Assembly (NCBI GenBank): GCA_029570835.1
Contig: JAKPTX010000117.1
Span: forward strand, 1-64,000
From: Bacteroidota bacterium
GTDB lineage: Bacteria > Bacteroidota > Bacteroidia > Bacteroidales > WCHB1-69
Direction: 5' to 3'
DNA: 64,000 nt
Below the pieces are notes generated by a model. That model had not been told where the DNA came from and searched no databases. It was given only the letters and a program-made list of their open reading frames with translations. The position numbers and the translations under genes were made by a program. Below are positions 27,304-34,717 of the stretch, piece by piece; position 1 is the stretch's first letter, and every line of letters starts with the position of its first letter.

Positions 27304-28692
27304 ATGAATATTTCAAAATCAAGATTCATTGAAAGTCAAAATTGTCCGAAAATATTGTGGTTAAACTTGAACCGTATTGAAGAAAAGGCAGAAGAGACTG
27401 AAAGTCAAATTGTTCGGATGAATATCGGAACTTCGGTGGGTGTCCTGGCACGGGAATATTTTGGGGAGTATGAATTGGTGGACTTTCCGTATGATGAATA
27501 TTCCAATAAACTCTCGAAAACACAGGAATTGCTGGAAAAAGATACTGAAATTATTGCCGAAGCTACCTTTCTGACTGATGGAATTTGCTGTAGCGTCGAT
27601 ATTTTACGGAAAACTGAAAAGGGTTATGATTTGATAGAAGTGAAAAGTGTCAATAATCTGAAAGGGTATTATCACTACGATATTGCGTTTCAGTATCACG
27701 TCCTCAAAAGTTGCGGATTGAACATTGAACACGCCTACCTCATGCACCTCAACGGAGATTATGTGCGGTGGGGAGAGTTGGATTTACAGCAGCTTTTCAA
27801 ATTGGATGATGTAACGGATTCTGTTATAGCAAAAAATGCAGAGATTACAGATACAGTTAAAATACTGCAAGAAGTTGCAGCTCAGGAACTTGAACCTGAA
27901 ATTGAAATGGGTAGTCAGTGTGAAAATTTTGTATATGGAGGATATTGTCCCTATTATGATTATTGCCATCAAAATGAAGAGATTCCCGAAGAGGTTGCAG
28001 TTGAAAAGTTTGAGAGAATCGACAAAGATGAGATTGCCAACTTCCTGGAAAAGTTTTCATATCCAATCTATTTCCTTGATTTTGAGACCTATATGGCGGT
28101 AATTCCACCATACGACGGACTCAAGCCTTCGGGACAAACACCTTTTCAATATTCATTACATATTTTACACGAAAATGGAGAATTGGAGCATAAAGAGTAT
28201 CTTGGATATCCCGATAGTGACCCGCGCGTTGGGTTAATCAAACAGATTTGTGATGATATTCCTCTAAACGCCTGTGTTGTAGCATATTTTATTCCGTTTG
28301 AACGAACTCGCCTGAAAGAATTGGCCTATTTTGCAGAAAACAGGAATGATTTGCAACATTATGCGGAGCATTTGAACAATATCTGGGAGAATATGATCGA
28401 TTTGATTGTGCCTTTCAAAAAAAAATACTACGAAAATGAGGCAATGGAAGGGCGTTCCAGTATCAAATTGGTGTTGCCTGCCCTCTTCCCCGATGACCCC
28501 GAATTGAATTACCATAATCTTGAAGGAGTTCAAAACGGAACGGATGCGATGACTATTTATCCTTTGTTAACAACCGACAATTACACCCCTGAAGAGATCG
28601 AAGTAAAACGCCAACAACTTCTAAATTACTGCAAATTAGACACTTACGCCATGGTGAAGATTTTCCAAAAACTCATTCATGTCATCTCTTGA
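27304..28692 (+). CDS. Cas4-like PD-(D/E)XK nuclease fused to a DEDD exonuclease (DUF2779 type)
   Basis: A 462-residue protein; start chosen after the promoter at 27266. N-terminal half: RecB/Cas4-like nuclease motifs D99, and E112-V-K114 in YDLIEVKS, plus C14, C206, C215 and C221. One Cys near the N terminus and three after the nuclease core is the AddB/Cas4 iron-sulfur arrangement. C-terminal half: DnaQ-like exonuclease with FLDFETY (D249, E251), AYFIPFERT, and Y452-x3-D456 in YCKLDTY. DUF2779 proteins share this layout. A DNA end-processing role is inferred. No cas genes or array are nearby. Confidence 0.75.
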   Translation: MNISKSRFIESQNCPKILWLNLNRIEEKAEETESQIVRMNIGTSVGVLAREYFGEYELVDFPYDEYSNKLSKTQELLEKDTEIIAEATFLTDGICCSVDILRKTEKGYDLIEVKSVNNLKGYYHYDIAFQYHVLKSCGLNIEHAYLMHLNGDYVRWGELDLQQLFKLDDVTDSVIAKNAEITDTVKILQEVAAQELEPEIEMGSQCENFVYGGYCPYYDYCHQNEEIPEEVAVEKFERIDKDEIANFLEKFSYPIYFLDFETYMAVIPPYDGLKPSGQTPFQYSLHILHENGELEHKEYLGYPDSDPRVGLIKQICDDIPLNACVVAYFIPFERTRLKELAYFAENRNDLQHYAEHLNNIWENMIDLIVPFKKKYYENEAMEGRSSIKLVLPALFPDDPELNYHNLEGVQNGTDAMTIYPLLTTDNYTPEEIEVKRQQLLNYCKLDTYAMVKIFQKLIHVIS

Positions 28693-28714
28693 ACAATTAG
28701 TAAAATATCTGAAA

Positions 28715-29545
28715 ATGAAACAATTATCATATCTATTGCTGGCTTTGTTTATTTTGACGAGTTGCTCAAATAACAAAGTATCAACTTCTAATCAAGTTGA
28801 CAATTTAAAACAACACTTTATTCCCATCCTCAACGGGGTTTGGGTTTTGACGGATTACATCGAAGAAATTGAAAAAACGCAATCACCTTTAAAGGCATCC
28901 GATAAATTAAATGGTATCGTTGCTATGGATATTGATGAAAATATGCAATCGGATACTATTTTTGTCGGAATCAGTATCAACAATCATGAAGGGTACAACT
29001 TTACGACTTATTTTGTGCAAGGACAAAACTCAACCAGCCTGAAAACTAACATTCCGGATTACGATGAAGAGAGTAATTATTTTGAATTGGGTTATGAAAC
29101 CGGGAATAATCAAACCTTTTTAGTTCTTTATCACTACAACAAAAACAATCAACTGATTGACAAAAAAGAGTTTACGAAAGTCTCTGACAAAGTACAAAAT
29201 AGTGATGTTTCCCGAGGATTGCAATATATCGTAAACAAGAAATTATTCTCAGGCAATTATCTATCGATTGACAGCAAAAACTCCACCGGAAAAGTCAAAT
29301 TCAACAGTGACGGCTCTTTGACCGGCTTCCCGGACTTCAAAACTTATTATGTGATAACCGATTTTTTGGGAGGACCCGTGGCTACTTTTGACGAAATTAT
29401 ATTCAATTTATACGAAGAAAACTCAAAAGGTTTCGCTTTCAAAATCGATGGTGACACAACATTTTTATACAGCACAACCGGTGATGAGGATAAAGGAGAA
29501 CCTCTGCAAATTGATAAAGTACAATATAGACTTGCGAGACAATGA
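28715..29545 (+). CDS. Hypothetical lipoprotein
   Basis: The start at 28715 gives a 276-residue protein with signal peptide and lipobox LTSCSNNK; 12 residues upstream in the frame overlap the preceding gene and are not signal-like. The rest is beta-rich with no family I recognise; a NGVWVLTDYIEEIEKT stretch opens the mature part. It begins 23 nt after the Cas4-like gene stop and may share its transcript. The membrane gene at 29553 follows after 7 nt. Confidence 0.7.
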   Translation: MKQLSYLLLALFILTSCSNNKVSTSNQVDNLKQHFIPILNGVWVLTDYIEEIEKTQSPLKASDKLNGIVAMDIDENMQSDTIFVGISINNHEGYNFTTYFVQGQNSTSLKTNIPDYDEESNYFELGYETGNNQTFLVLYHYNKNNQLIDKKEFTKVSDKVQNSDVSRGLQYIVNKKLFSGNYLSIDSKNSTGKVKFNSDGSLTGFPDFKTYYVITDFLGGPVATFDEIIFNLYEENSKGFAFKIDGDTTFLYSTTGDEDKGEPLQIDKVQYRLARQ

Positions 29546-29552
29546 TCCAACA

Positions 29553-30002
29553 ATGAAAAACATAAAAAAAATATTTCACAGGCTCAGTTATCTGCAATAT
29601 CCTTTGCTGTTGGCAGCCTTTTATTTCCTTATAAAGCCACTATTCAAAGGATTTGATTACCTTTCTGCAAATCCTGAATATCTTTTCAATACATACAGTA
29701 ATGCACTCATACTATTTGGAGTAACCCTTAGTTTTTCAGCTCTGCAAGACCCTTCCAGAACATCGCTGCGGTTTGAAAAGAAAATTTGGGAAAATCCCAA
29801 AAAAGCGAAACTGCTTTTAAGTATCACCCTGATCACTACTCTCATCTTTTTTACGGCAGGATTACTTGGATTTTGGATGTCCGGCAGTTCTCAAAAGGAG
29901 TTTGCTTTGGGTTCCATAGTATTAGGCATCGGACTTTTAGGCTATTTGAAATTTCAAATAGAACTGTTTGAAACTCACAAAGGAAAAGCATCAGAGGAAT
30001 AA
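29553..30002 (+). CDS. Hypothetical four-helix membrane protein
   Basis: A 149-residue protein with four likely transmembrane helices (about 12-32, 45-62, 88-112, 118-136) and a short basic loop (RTSLRFEKKIWENPKKAK) in the middle. No family is recognised. Start at 29553 is chosen because it follows the upstream stop codon by 7 nt; earlier codons in the frame lie inside the lipoprotein gene. Probably cotranscribed with it. Confidence 0.65.
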   Translation: MKNIKKIFHRLSYLQYPLLLAAFYFLIKPLFKGFDYLSANPEYLFNTYSNALILFGVTLSFSALQDPSRTSLRFEKKIWENPKKAKLLLSITLITTLIFFTAGLLGFWMSGSSQKEFALGSIVLGIGLLGYLKFQIELFETHKGKASEE

Positions 30003-30013
30003 GGATCTTAACG

Positions 30014-30105
30014 AAGGCGGAGGGCGGAAGGCGGAATCCAATTACGAATTACGTTTTGAACTATCACGGAATCAATTCTAAATTCTAAATTCTAATTTCT
30101 AAATT
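30014..30105. repeat. GAANNNN heptad arrays, three unit types
   Basis: GCGGAGG/GCGGAAG/GCGGAAT (30015-30036), ATTACGA-type (30040-30053), and TTCTAAA x4 with one TTCTAAT variant (30075-30105). Confidence 0.8.
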
Positions 30106-30106
30106 T

Positions 30107-30189
30107 ACAATCATGTCACCCCTACGGGGTTATTTGGGCTCTTGGGGTCAACATTTTGCTACAATCATGTCACCCCTACGGGGTTATTT
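30107..30189. repeat. Two direct copies of a 29-nt CACCCCTACGGGGT hairpin repeat
   Basis: Identical 29-nt copies at 30107-30135 and 30161-30189, each centred on CACCCCTACGGGGT with a short CCCC/GGGG stem. The 25-nt spacer is rich in GGGG. They are hairpins rather than a CRISPR unit, with only two copies. Confidence 0.85.
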
Positions 30190-30271
30190 AAAAGTCGGAA
30201 GGCGAAAGTTTTTGCTATAAATTGAAAATGGTTAAACATCTAATTTATTTCATTGATATTCAAATAATTCC

Positions 30272-30359
30272 GAAATCCGAAATCCGAAATTATGTTTATT
30301 CCGCCTTCCGCCCTCCGCCTTCCGCCTTTTTTCGATTCGTAATTCGTAATTCGTAATTG
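30272..30359. repeat. GAANNNN heptad arrays switching orientation before a promoter
   Basis: GAA at 30272, 30279 and 30286 (GAAATCC), then TTC at 30299, 30306, (30313 CTC), 30320 (unit GCCTTCC), and TTC at 30336, 30343, 30350 with TTG at 30357. Confidence 0.85.
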
Positions 30360-30364
30360 TTTGG

Positions 30365-30372
30365 TATTTTTG
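30365..30372 (+). promoter_or_regulatory. Promoter -7 box of the DUF6249-sigma operon
   Basis: TATTTTTG, with the terminal TTG of the heptad array starting 8 nt upstream. Confidence 0.65.
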
Positions 30373-30441
30373 TAACCAAAAGGGAATTGGTGTTGTCTTA
30401 TGGGTACAAATAGATTATTCACTTAACAAAAAAACAAAATT

Positions 30442-30828
30442 ATGTTAGTAGCAGTTATCGCTATTATTTGCGTTGTCGGTTTACCGATAGGATTTGGAAT
30501 GTATTTGGGGTTAACAGCCATTAGAGCTGAACACAAAGAACGTATGAATTTGATTAATCAAGGTATTATTCCTCCGGAAAAAATTAAAAGAAAAGCCACT
30601 CCCAATCAATTTGTATCACTTCGGAATGGAATTGTTCTCGTTGCACTCGGAATCGGAATTATTCTAGGATTTTTATGTTCTGAAAAGATGGCTATACCTC
30701 AATACAATAAATTTTGGATTATTGCCGCAAGTATCGTGTTCTTTCTCGGATTAGGCTATTTGAGCTACTTTTTGATTACACGAAAAATGCCTGATGCACA
30801 ACAAAAAGAGGAAGTAAAACAAGAATAA
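30442..30828 (+). CDS. DUF6249-like small membrane protein
   Basis: A 128-residue protein with an N-terminal helix (about 3-27), a basic cytoplasmic loop HKERMNLINQGIIPPEKIKRKA, and two more helices (about 60-82 and 90-113). The ERMNLINQGIIPP loop recalls the DUF6249 family, which in Bacteroidota often precedes an ECF sigma factor gene. It is 10 nt upstream of such a gene here, so it may be a membrane partner of that regulatory operon. Function unknown. Confidence 0.7.
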   Translation: MLVAVIAIICVVGLPIGFGMYLGLTAIRAEHKERMNLINQGIIPPEKIKRKATPNQFVSLRNGIVLVALGIGIILGFLCSEKMAIPQYNKFWIIAASIVFFLGLGYLSYFLITRKMPDAQQKEEVKQE

Positions 30829-30838
30829 TCCGCTTTGA

Positions 30839-31405
30839 ATGAACGAAAAAGAGCAAATACAGCAAGTGCTTTCGGGCAACACGTTCGCATTCAGCTATTT
30901 TGTTGAAACCTATCAAGATATGGCGATGACAATCGCCTATCGCATTTGTAGAAACAGGCAAAACGCGGAGGATATAGTGCAGGATAGTTTTGTAAAAGCA
31001 TACCGCTACTTACACACTTTCAGAAGTGATGCCAAATTTTCGTCCTGGTTTTATCGCATTGTTTACAATACAGCAGTTTCGTACACTAAAACAAAAATGT
31101 GGGTCAACGATTCTGACATAGAACTCACAGAAATTCAGGAAGAAAATGTCGACTACAATATAGAAACTCAGATTCTTGCCACTGAACGAACTGAAATAGT
31201 GCAAAACGTGTTAAATCAAATGCAGAAAGGTGATGCGTTGCTGCTTACTTTGTATTATATGGAAGATAACTCGATCAAAGATATTGTAAAAATTACAGGA
31301 CTCAACGAATCCAATGTAAAAGTGAAACTATTTCGTGCCCGAAACCGATTTAAAGAGATGATTCTCAAATCAAATGAGTTGAAACTCATTGTATCCACAA
31401 AATAA
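30839..31405 (+). CDS. ECF-type RNA polymerase sigma factor
   Basis: A 188-residue sigma factor with region 2 (about 24-90: IAYRICRNRQNAEDIVQDSFVKAYRYLHTF and the FSSWFYRIVYN segment) and region 4 (about 125-180: LLTLYYMEDNSIKDIVKITGLNESNVKVKLFRARNRFKEM, a helix-turn-helix). No region 3, as expected for group IV sigma factors. It is flanked by two small membrane-protein genes in one operon; the downstream one may be its regulator. Target promoters are unknown. Confidence 0.92.
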   Translation: MNEKEQIQQVLSGNTFAFSYFVETYQDMAMTIAYRICRNRQNAEDIVQDSFVKAYRYLHTFRSDAKFSSWFYRIVYNTAVSYTKTKMWVNDSDIELTEIQEENVDYNIETQILATERTEIVQNVLNQMQKGDALLLTLYYMEDNSIKDIVKITGLNESNVKVKLFRARNRFKEMILKSNELKLIVSTK

Positions 31406-31416
31406 AAACCAAAACG

Positions 31417-31785
31417 ATGAACAAGAAAAATAACATAGATCCCGAAGATGAATTGATCCGCCAATTGATGCGGTCAGCAAAAGAACAGGCACCTGAAAAT
31501 TTGAAATACCGGATTATGCAACAGATTAATACTGAAAATGCATTAACCCCAAAACCCGCTCCAATAAAAAAACGGACAGAAAATGTACTGAGAGATTTTA
31601 TTGGTATTTTTGGCACCATGTACGCTTTGCTGGCATTACTCACCGGTATCGCATATCTGTCGAAAGATGAAAATTTTTTGCTGTCGCCTGAATTTATAGG
31701 TGTTGTGCTGTTGGTCACTGTGGTTGCCTCAACATTTTGGTTTTTTACGCGATTGGATGAAAAAATTCGACAAAAACAGAAATAG
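31417..31785 (+). CDS. Small membrane protein, possible anti-sigma partner
   Basis: A 122-residue protein with a hydrophilic N-terminal ~50 residues (ELIRQLMRSAKEQAPENLKYRIMQQI) and two transmembrane helices (about 64-83 and 92-113). A cytoplasmic segment ahead of membrane helices immediately after an ECF sigma gene is the arrangement expected for an anti-sigma factor, but no zinc-binding HxxxCxxC motif is present and no family is recognised. The assignment rests on context. Confidence 0.6.
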   Translation: MNKKNNIDPEDELIRQLMRSAKEQAPENLKYRIMQQINTENALTPKPAPIKKRTENVLRDFIGIFGTMYALLALLTGIAYLSKDENFLLSPEFIGVVLLVTVVASTFWFFTRLDEKIRQKQK

Positions 31786-31790
31786 GAAAA

Positions 31791-31920
31791 ATTACGAATT
31801 ACGAAACCGAAAATTTTAATTGAACGCGATTATTGAAGGGACAGGTCGCGACCTGTCCTAGAATAATGAATAAAAATAACGTCATGGTCGTAGAGACAGG
31901 GCTTGTCCCTGCCCTTTTCC
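31791..31920 (+). repeat. Composite dispersed repeat, copy 3, with chimeric palindrome
   Basis: Two GAATTAC heptads, the AACCGAAAATTTTAATTG block, GAAG plus the palindrome GGACAGGTCGCGACCTGTCC (31835-31858), then GTAG at 31890 with left arm AGACAGGG and right arm CTTGTCCCTGCCC. The last palindrome joins the left arm of 26960-26984 to the right arm of 27075-27099. Confidence 0.8.
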
Positions 31921-32022
31921 AGAGTGGGGAAACAACCACCCCGCCCTTCGGGCACCCCTCCTTCCCGAGGAGGGGAGTTGAAATAACCAGAGAGTGATGC
32001 CTATTCTGCCCCCCATTTTTTT
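31919..32022 (+). repeat. CCAGAGTGGGG...CTGCCCCCC-T7 element, copy C, carrying an insertion
   Basis: The usual ends are present (31919-31929 and about 32006-32022). Between them is an extra block with two hairpins, GCCCTTCGGGC (31943-31953) and CCCCTCC/GGAGGGG (31955-31975). The inner end shares CCTATTCTGCCCCC with copy D. Confidence 0.65.
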
Positions 32023-32090
32023 ATTTCCAAAATAATATATATAATTAAATATCAACGGGTTATATTAAATAAAGACCTCAACACCAAAAT

Positions 32091-32182
32091 TCCGAAATCC
32101 GAAATCCGAAATCCGAAATTATGTTTGAATCCGCCCTCCGCCTTCAAGAAATTCTAAATTCTAAAATCTAAATTCTAAATTT
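32091..32182. repeat. GAANNNN heptad arrays, three unit types
   Basis: Four GAAATCC units (32091-32120), a GCCCTCC/GCCTTCA pair (32132-32145), and TTCTAAA/ATCTAAA units to 32182. The array ends 7 nt before the next -7 box. Confidence 0.8.
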
Positions 32183-32188
32183 TTAATG

Positions 32189-32196
32189 TATATTTG
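32189..32196 (+). promoter_or_regulatory. Promoter -7 box of the radical SAM gene
   Basis: TATATTTG, 41 nt before the start codon and next to a TTCTAAA heptad array. Confidence 0.6.
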
Positions 32197-32236
32197 TTGC
32201 GTGAATTAGATAGCGGACAACCATAAAACAAACCCA

Positions 32237-33625
32237 ATGAAAGTCGGATTAATTTTCCCCAATAAAGACAGAAAAGACAAAACTATCCATGTCGGATTGG
32301 GATATCTCGCTTCTTATGCAAGATTGGAACATCCGGAGATTGAATTTTCATTGTTGGATACCAGAGTTGCCACGAAAAAGGAAACCAAAAAGTTTTATCA
32401 GACTGATTTTGATTTGATTGGTATTACTGTTTTATCTCCCGTTTATTACGAGGTTATCGAAGTTTTTAATTTCATACGCACAAACAAGCCCGATACTCCA
32501 ATCTGTTTGGGAGGTCCTTATGTAACAACAATCATGAAGGAAGTTTTTGAGGATACTCCGGCTGATTTTGCTGTGTATGGAGAGGGTGAAATCACATTCT
32601 CACAATTGCTGAGCCATCTGAAAGGTAAAATGCCAATAGAAGAAATTGAAGGTATCATGTATCAAAAAGATGGAGCAATAGTAACTAATCCGCCACGAGA
32701 CCAAATTGAGGATTTAGACTCCATACCTTATCCTGCCTACGACCTGTTTAAGATGGACAGATATCCTATGCATCGTCTTGTATCCAGCAGAGGATGTCCG
32801 TACAAATGTGTATTTTGTAATTCATCATCTATTTGGTTGGGGAAATGGAGAAAACGAGACCCTGAAAAAGTGGTTGATGAGATTGAGTATCTGATCAAGA
32901 ATTACAAAAAGAAAACGGTCTTTTTTAATGACAACAGCTTTAATGTTGACCTAAAAAGAGTTGAAACTTTCTGCCATACGATATTGGAAAGAAATTTGAA
33001 AATTCTTTGGTCTACTCCTGTACGGGTTGAAATTATCACCAGTGAGATTGCTCAGTTAATGAAAAAGTCCGGCTGTTATAATGTTGGAATTGGCATTGAA
33101 TCTGCCAATAACTCCATTTTGGAAAATATGCAGAAAAAAAACAGTATTGAAGCGATTCAAAAAGGGATTCGGATTTTCAAAGATGCCGGAATTGAAGTAC
33201 TGGGACAGTTCGTCATTGGCAGTCCCGGTGATACATACGAAACGGTTAAGGAATCGATTGAATTTGCTAAGAATTCAGAGTTGGATTTCGTCATGTTTTA
33301 TTCTATTTTACCCTTTAAAGGAACGGCTCAGTGGGATTATGTTTTGAAGCACGGAACACTTTATAATGAGAAAATTCACGAGTATCATTCGATAAAACCC
33401 AGGATTGTTTTTGAAACCCCTGAATTCCCATACGCTGACAGATTAAAGGCAATAAACCTGGCAAAAAAGGAAGGATATTATTCTGATTCAAATGATAGAA
33501 ATCTATTTTTTGATATCGGTAAAGATTTAGCAACCAAAATACAACAAATTCTACCTCACAGCATAGCAGAAAAACTCTATATTGCCATGAAAAACATTTA
33601 CAGAAGAAGATTGAGAAAAAGCTGA
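32237..33625 (+). CDS. B12-binding-domain radical SAM protein
   Basis: A 462-residue protein with an N-terminal cobalamin-binding-like Rossmann domain (about 1-140; GLGYLASYARLEHPEI and CLGGPYVT) and a radical SAM core starting at SRGCPYKCVFC, whose three cysteines (CxxxCxxC) bind the [4Fe-4S] cluster. The NVGIGIESANNSILENMQKKN stretch is the conserved IGxES region. This class includes methyltransferases, methylthiotransferase relatives and lipid or sugar-modifying enzymes; the substrate is unknown. It stands alone between repeat-rich gaps. Confidence 0.88.
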   Translation: MKVGLIFPNKDRKDKTIHVGLGYLASYARLEHPEIEFSLLDTRVATKKETKKFYQTDFDLIGITVLSPVYYEVIEVFNFIRTNKPDTPICLGGPYVTTIMKEVFEDTPADFAVYGEGEITFSQLLSHLKGKMPIEEIEGIMYQKDGAIVTNPPRDQIEDLDSIPYPAYDLFKMDRYPMHRLVSSRGCPYKCVFCNSSSIWLGKWRKRDPEKVVDEIEYLIKNYKKKTVFFNDNSFNVDLKRVETFCHTILERNLKILWSTPVRVEIITSEIAQLMKKSGCYNVGIGIESANNSILENMQKKNSIEAIQKGIRIFKDAGIEVLGQFVIGSPGDTYETVKESIEFAKNSELDFVMFYSILPFKGTAQWDYVLKHGTLYNEKIHEYHSIKPRIVFETPEFPYADRLKAINLAKKEGYYSDSNDRNLFFDIGKDLATKIQQILPHSIAEKLYIAMKNIYRRRLRKS

Positions 33626-33699
33626 ATAGGACTGCATATTTAAAACGAATCGTAAAAAACAAAAAAAATCCGAAATAGTACGAATTTGAGTGTCAGATT

Positions 33700-33757
33700 A
33701 ATTCTAAATTCTAATTTCTAAATTTAGGAATCGTAATTCGTAATTCGTAATTGTTTC
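33700..33757 (-). repeat. GAANNNN heptad arrays upstream of a promoter
   Basis: TTCTAAA/TTCTAAT units, then TTC at 33737 and 33744 and TTG at 33751 (unit TTCGTAA). Confidence 0.8.
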
Positions 33758-33758
33758 G

Positions 33759-33766
33759 TATATTTG
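33759..33766 (+). promoter_or_regulatory. Promoter -7 box of the 33805 gene
   Basis: TATATTTG, with the terminal TTG of the heptad array starting 8 nt upstream. Confidence 0.65.
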
Positions 33767-33804
33767 TACCGTGAATAAAATCTTGCCACTAAATTAAAAT
33801 AGAC

Positions 33805-34359
33805 ATGAAAAAATCCCCAATTGATTACAAGGAGATTCAAAGATTTATTATTGAAAGTAGAGAAAATGGTAAAACTGACCAGGAAATTTATAATGAACTG
33901 GCTCCGAAATATTACGACAAAAAAACTCTGGCTCTGCTTATCAGAGGTACCGTAACCAGGGAAAGAAAGGAAAAATATAAAAGATTAAACGGGCTTCTAC
34001 TAGCTCTCATTGGCATAGCTATTGTACTCGAAATATTGTGGATCATAGCTTTTTCAATAACTTATAGTAGTTTTTGGGTTTTAATAGGCATTTTTATTAT
34101 ACCTCTATTTGCCGTTTTTCTTTTCTATCAGGTTTATCGATACAATGCAATAGCTTATCAAATGGTTGGAATATTGGGAATTATAATTTTTATGCGTGCA
34201 TTTCAGCTTACAGATGGTCATCGGCTTGCTATCATTATAAGCATACTGTTAGGTGGAGGTATTACCTTCCTGGGGTTTTATGTGAAAAACAAACTGATCC
34301 CCGGTTACAAACCCAGAAAACTCAAAAAGGATGCCGATGGGGAGTATATATTGGATTAA
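33805..34359 (+). CDS. Hypothetical membrane protein
   Basis: A 184-residue protein with a hydrophilic, helical N-terminal ~60 residues (IESRENGKTDQEIYNELAPKYYDKK, resembling a short-repeat helical bundle) and four transmembrane helices (about 64-84, 88-108, 115-130, 135-155), ending in a basic tail. No family is recognised. It has its own heptad-associated promoter and stands alone. Confidence 0.65.
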   Translation: MKKSPIDYKEIQRFIIESRENGKTDQEIYNELAPKYYDKKTLALLIRGTVTRERKEKYKRLNGLLLALIGIAIVLEILWIIAFSITYSSFWVLIGIFIIPLFAVFLFYQVYRYNAIAYQMVGILGIIIFMRAFQLTDGHRLAIIISILLGGGITFLGFYVKNKLIPGYKPRKLKKDADGEYILD

Positions 34360-34419
34360 ACTTTACCAATCAGCGCCTTCATACTTCTTATTTTTTCCTT
34401 ATTTTTGAAATAAAAATAA

Positions 34420-34460
34420 AAAGGGGGATTTTGATTTCGGATTTCGGATTTCGGATTTCG
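34420..34460. repeat. G5 run and GATTTCG heptad array
   Basis: An A-rich stretch with G5 (about 34422-34427) is followed by four GATTTCG units (34433-34460), i.e. GAAATCC on the other strand. Confidence 0.75.
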
Positions 34461-34529
34461 GAAGTTAGCATTGCGCATTTTATTATATAACCCATTGATT
34501 TTTAATTATATATATTATTTTGAAATAAA

Positions 34530-34588
34530 AAATAAAAGGGGGCAGAATAGGTATCACTATGTTGATATTCCGTTTCCCCACTCTGGAA
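34530..34588 (-). repeat. CCAGAGTGGGG...CTGCCCCC element, copy D (inverted)
   Basis: On the minus strand CCAGAGTGGGG (34577-34587) leads to CCTATTCTGCCCCC and a T-rich end, matching copy C. Confidence 0.65.
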
Positions 34589-34590
34589 TC

Positions 34591-34618
34591 GTAGAGACGC
34601 AACGCATTGCGTCTCTAC
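34591..34618 (+). repeat. REP-like palindrome, fourth arm type
   Basis: Perfect 12-bp arms GTAGAGACGCAA/TTGCGTCTCTAC around loop CGCA; here both feet (GTAG and CTAC) are kept. It abuts element copy D, as the third and chimeric palindromes abut copies B and C. Confidence 0.7.
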
Positions 34619-34647
34619 AGCCGATTTAGAGGTCAGGTTTGTTCATC

Positions 34648-34708
34648 GTAATTCGTAATTCGTAATTCGTAATTCGTAATTCGTAATTGGATTTCGACTT
34701 TCGACTTT
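34648..34708 (-). repeat. Longest heptad array, TTCGTAA x6 then TTCGACT x2
   Basis: TTC at 34652, 34659, 34666, 34673 and 34680, TTG at 34687, then TTC at 34693 and 34700. It lies beyond the 3' end of dtd. Confidence 0.88.
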
Positions 34709-34717
34709 ATTATAGCT

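Noticed and set aside
29388..29552. Upstream extension of the membrane protein at 29553
   Set aside because: It lies inside the preceding lipoprotein gene in another frame; the ATG at 29553 has normal coupling distance.
24233..34708. Tandem repeats as a CRISPR array
   Set aside because: Units are 7 bp with no spacers, and no cas genes are present; the Cas4-like protein is a fusion of another kind. The 29-nt hairpin repeat at 30107-30189 has only two copies.
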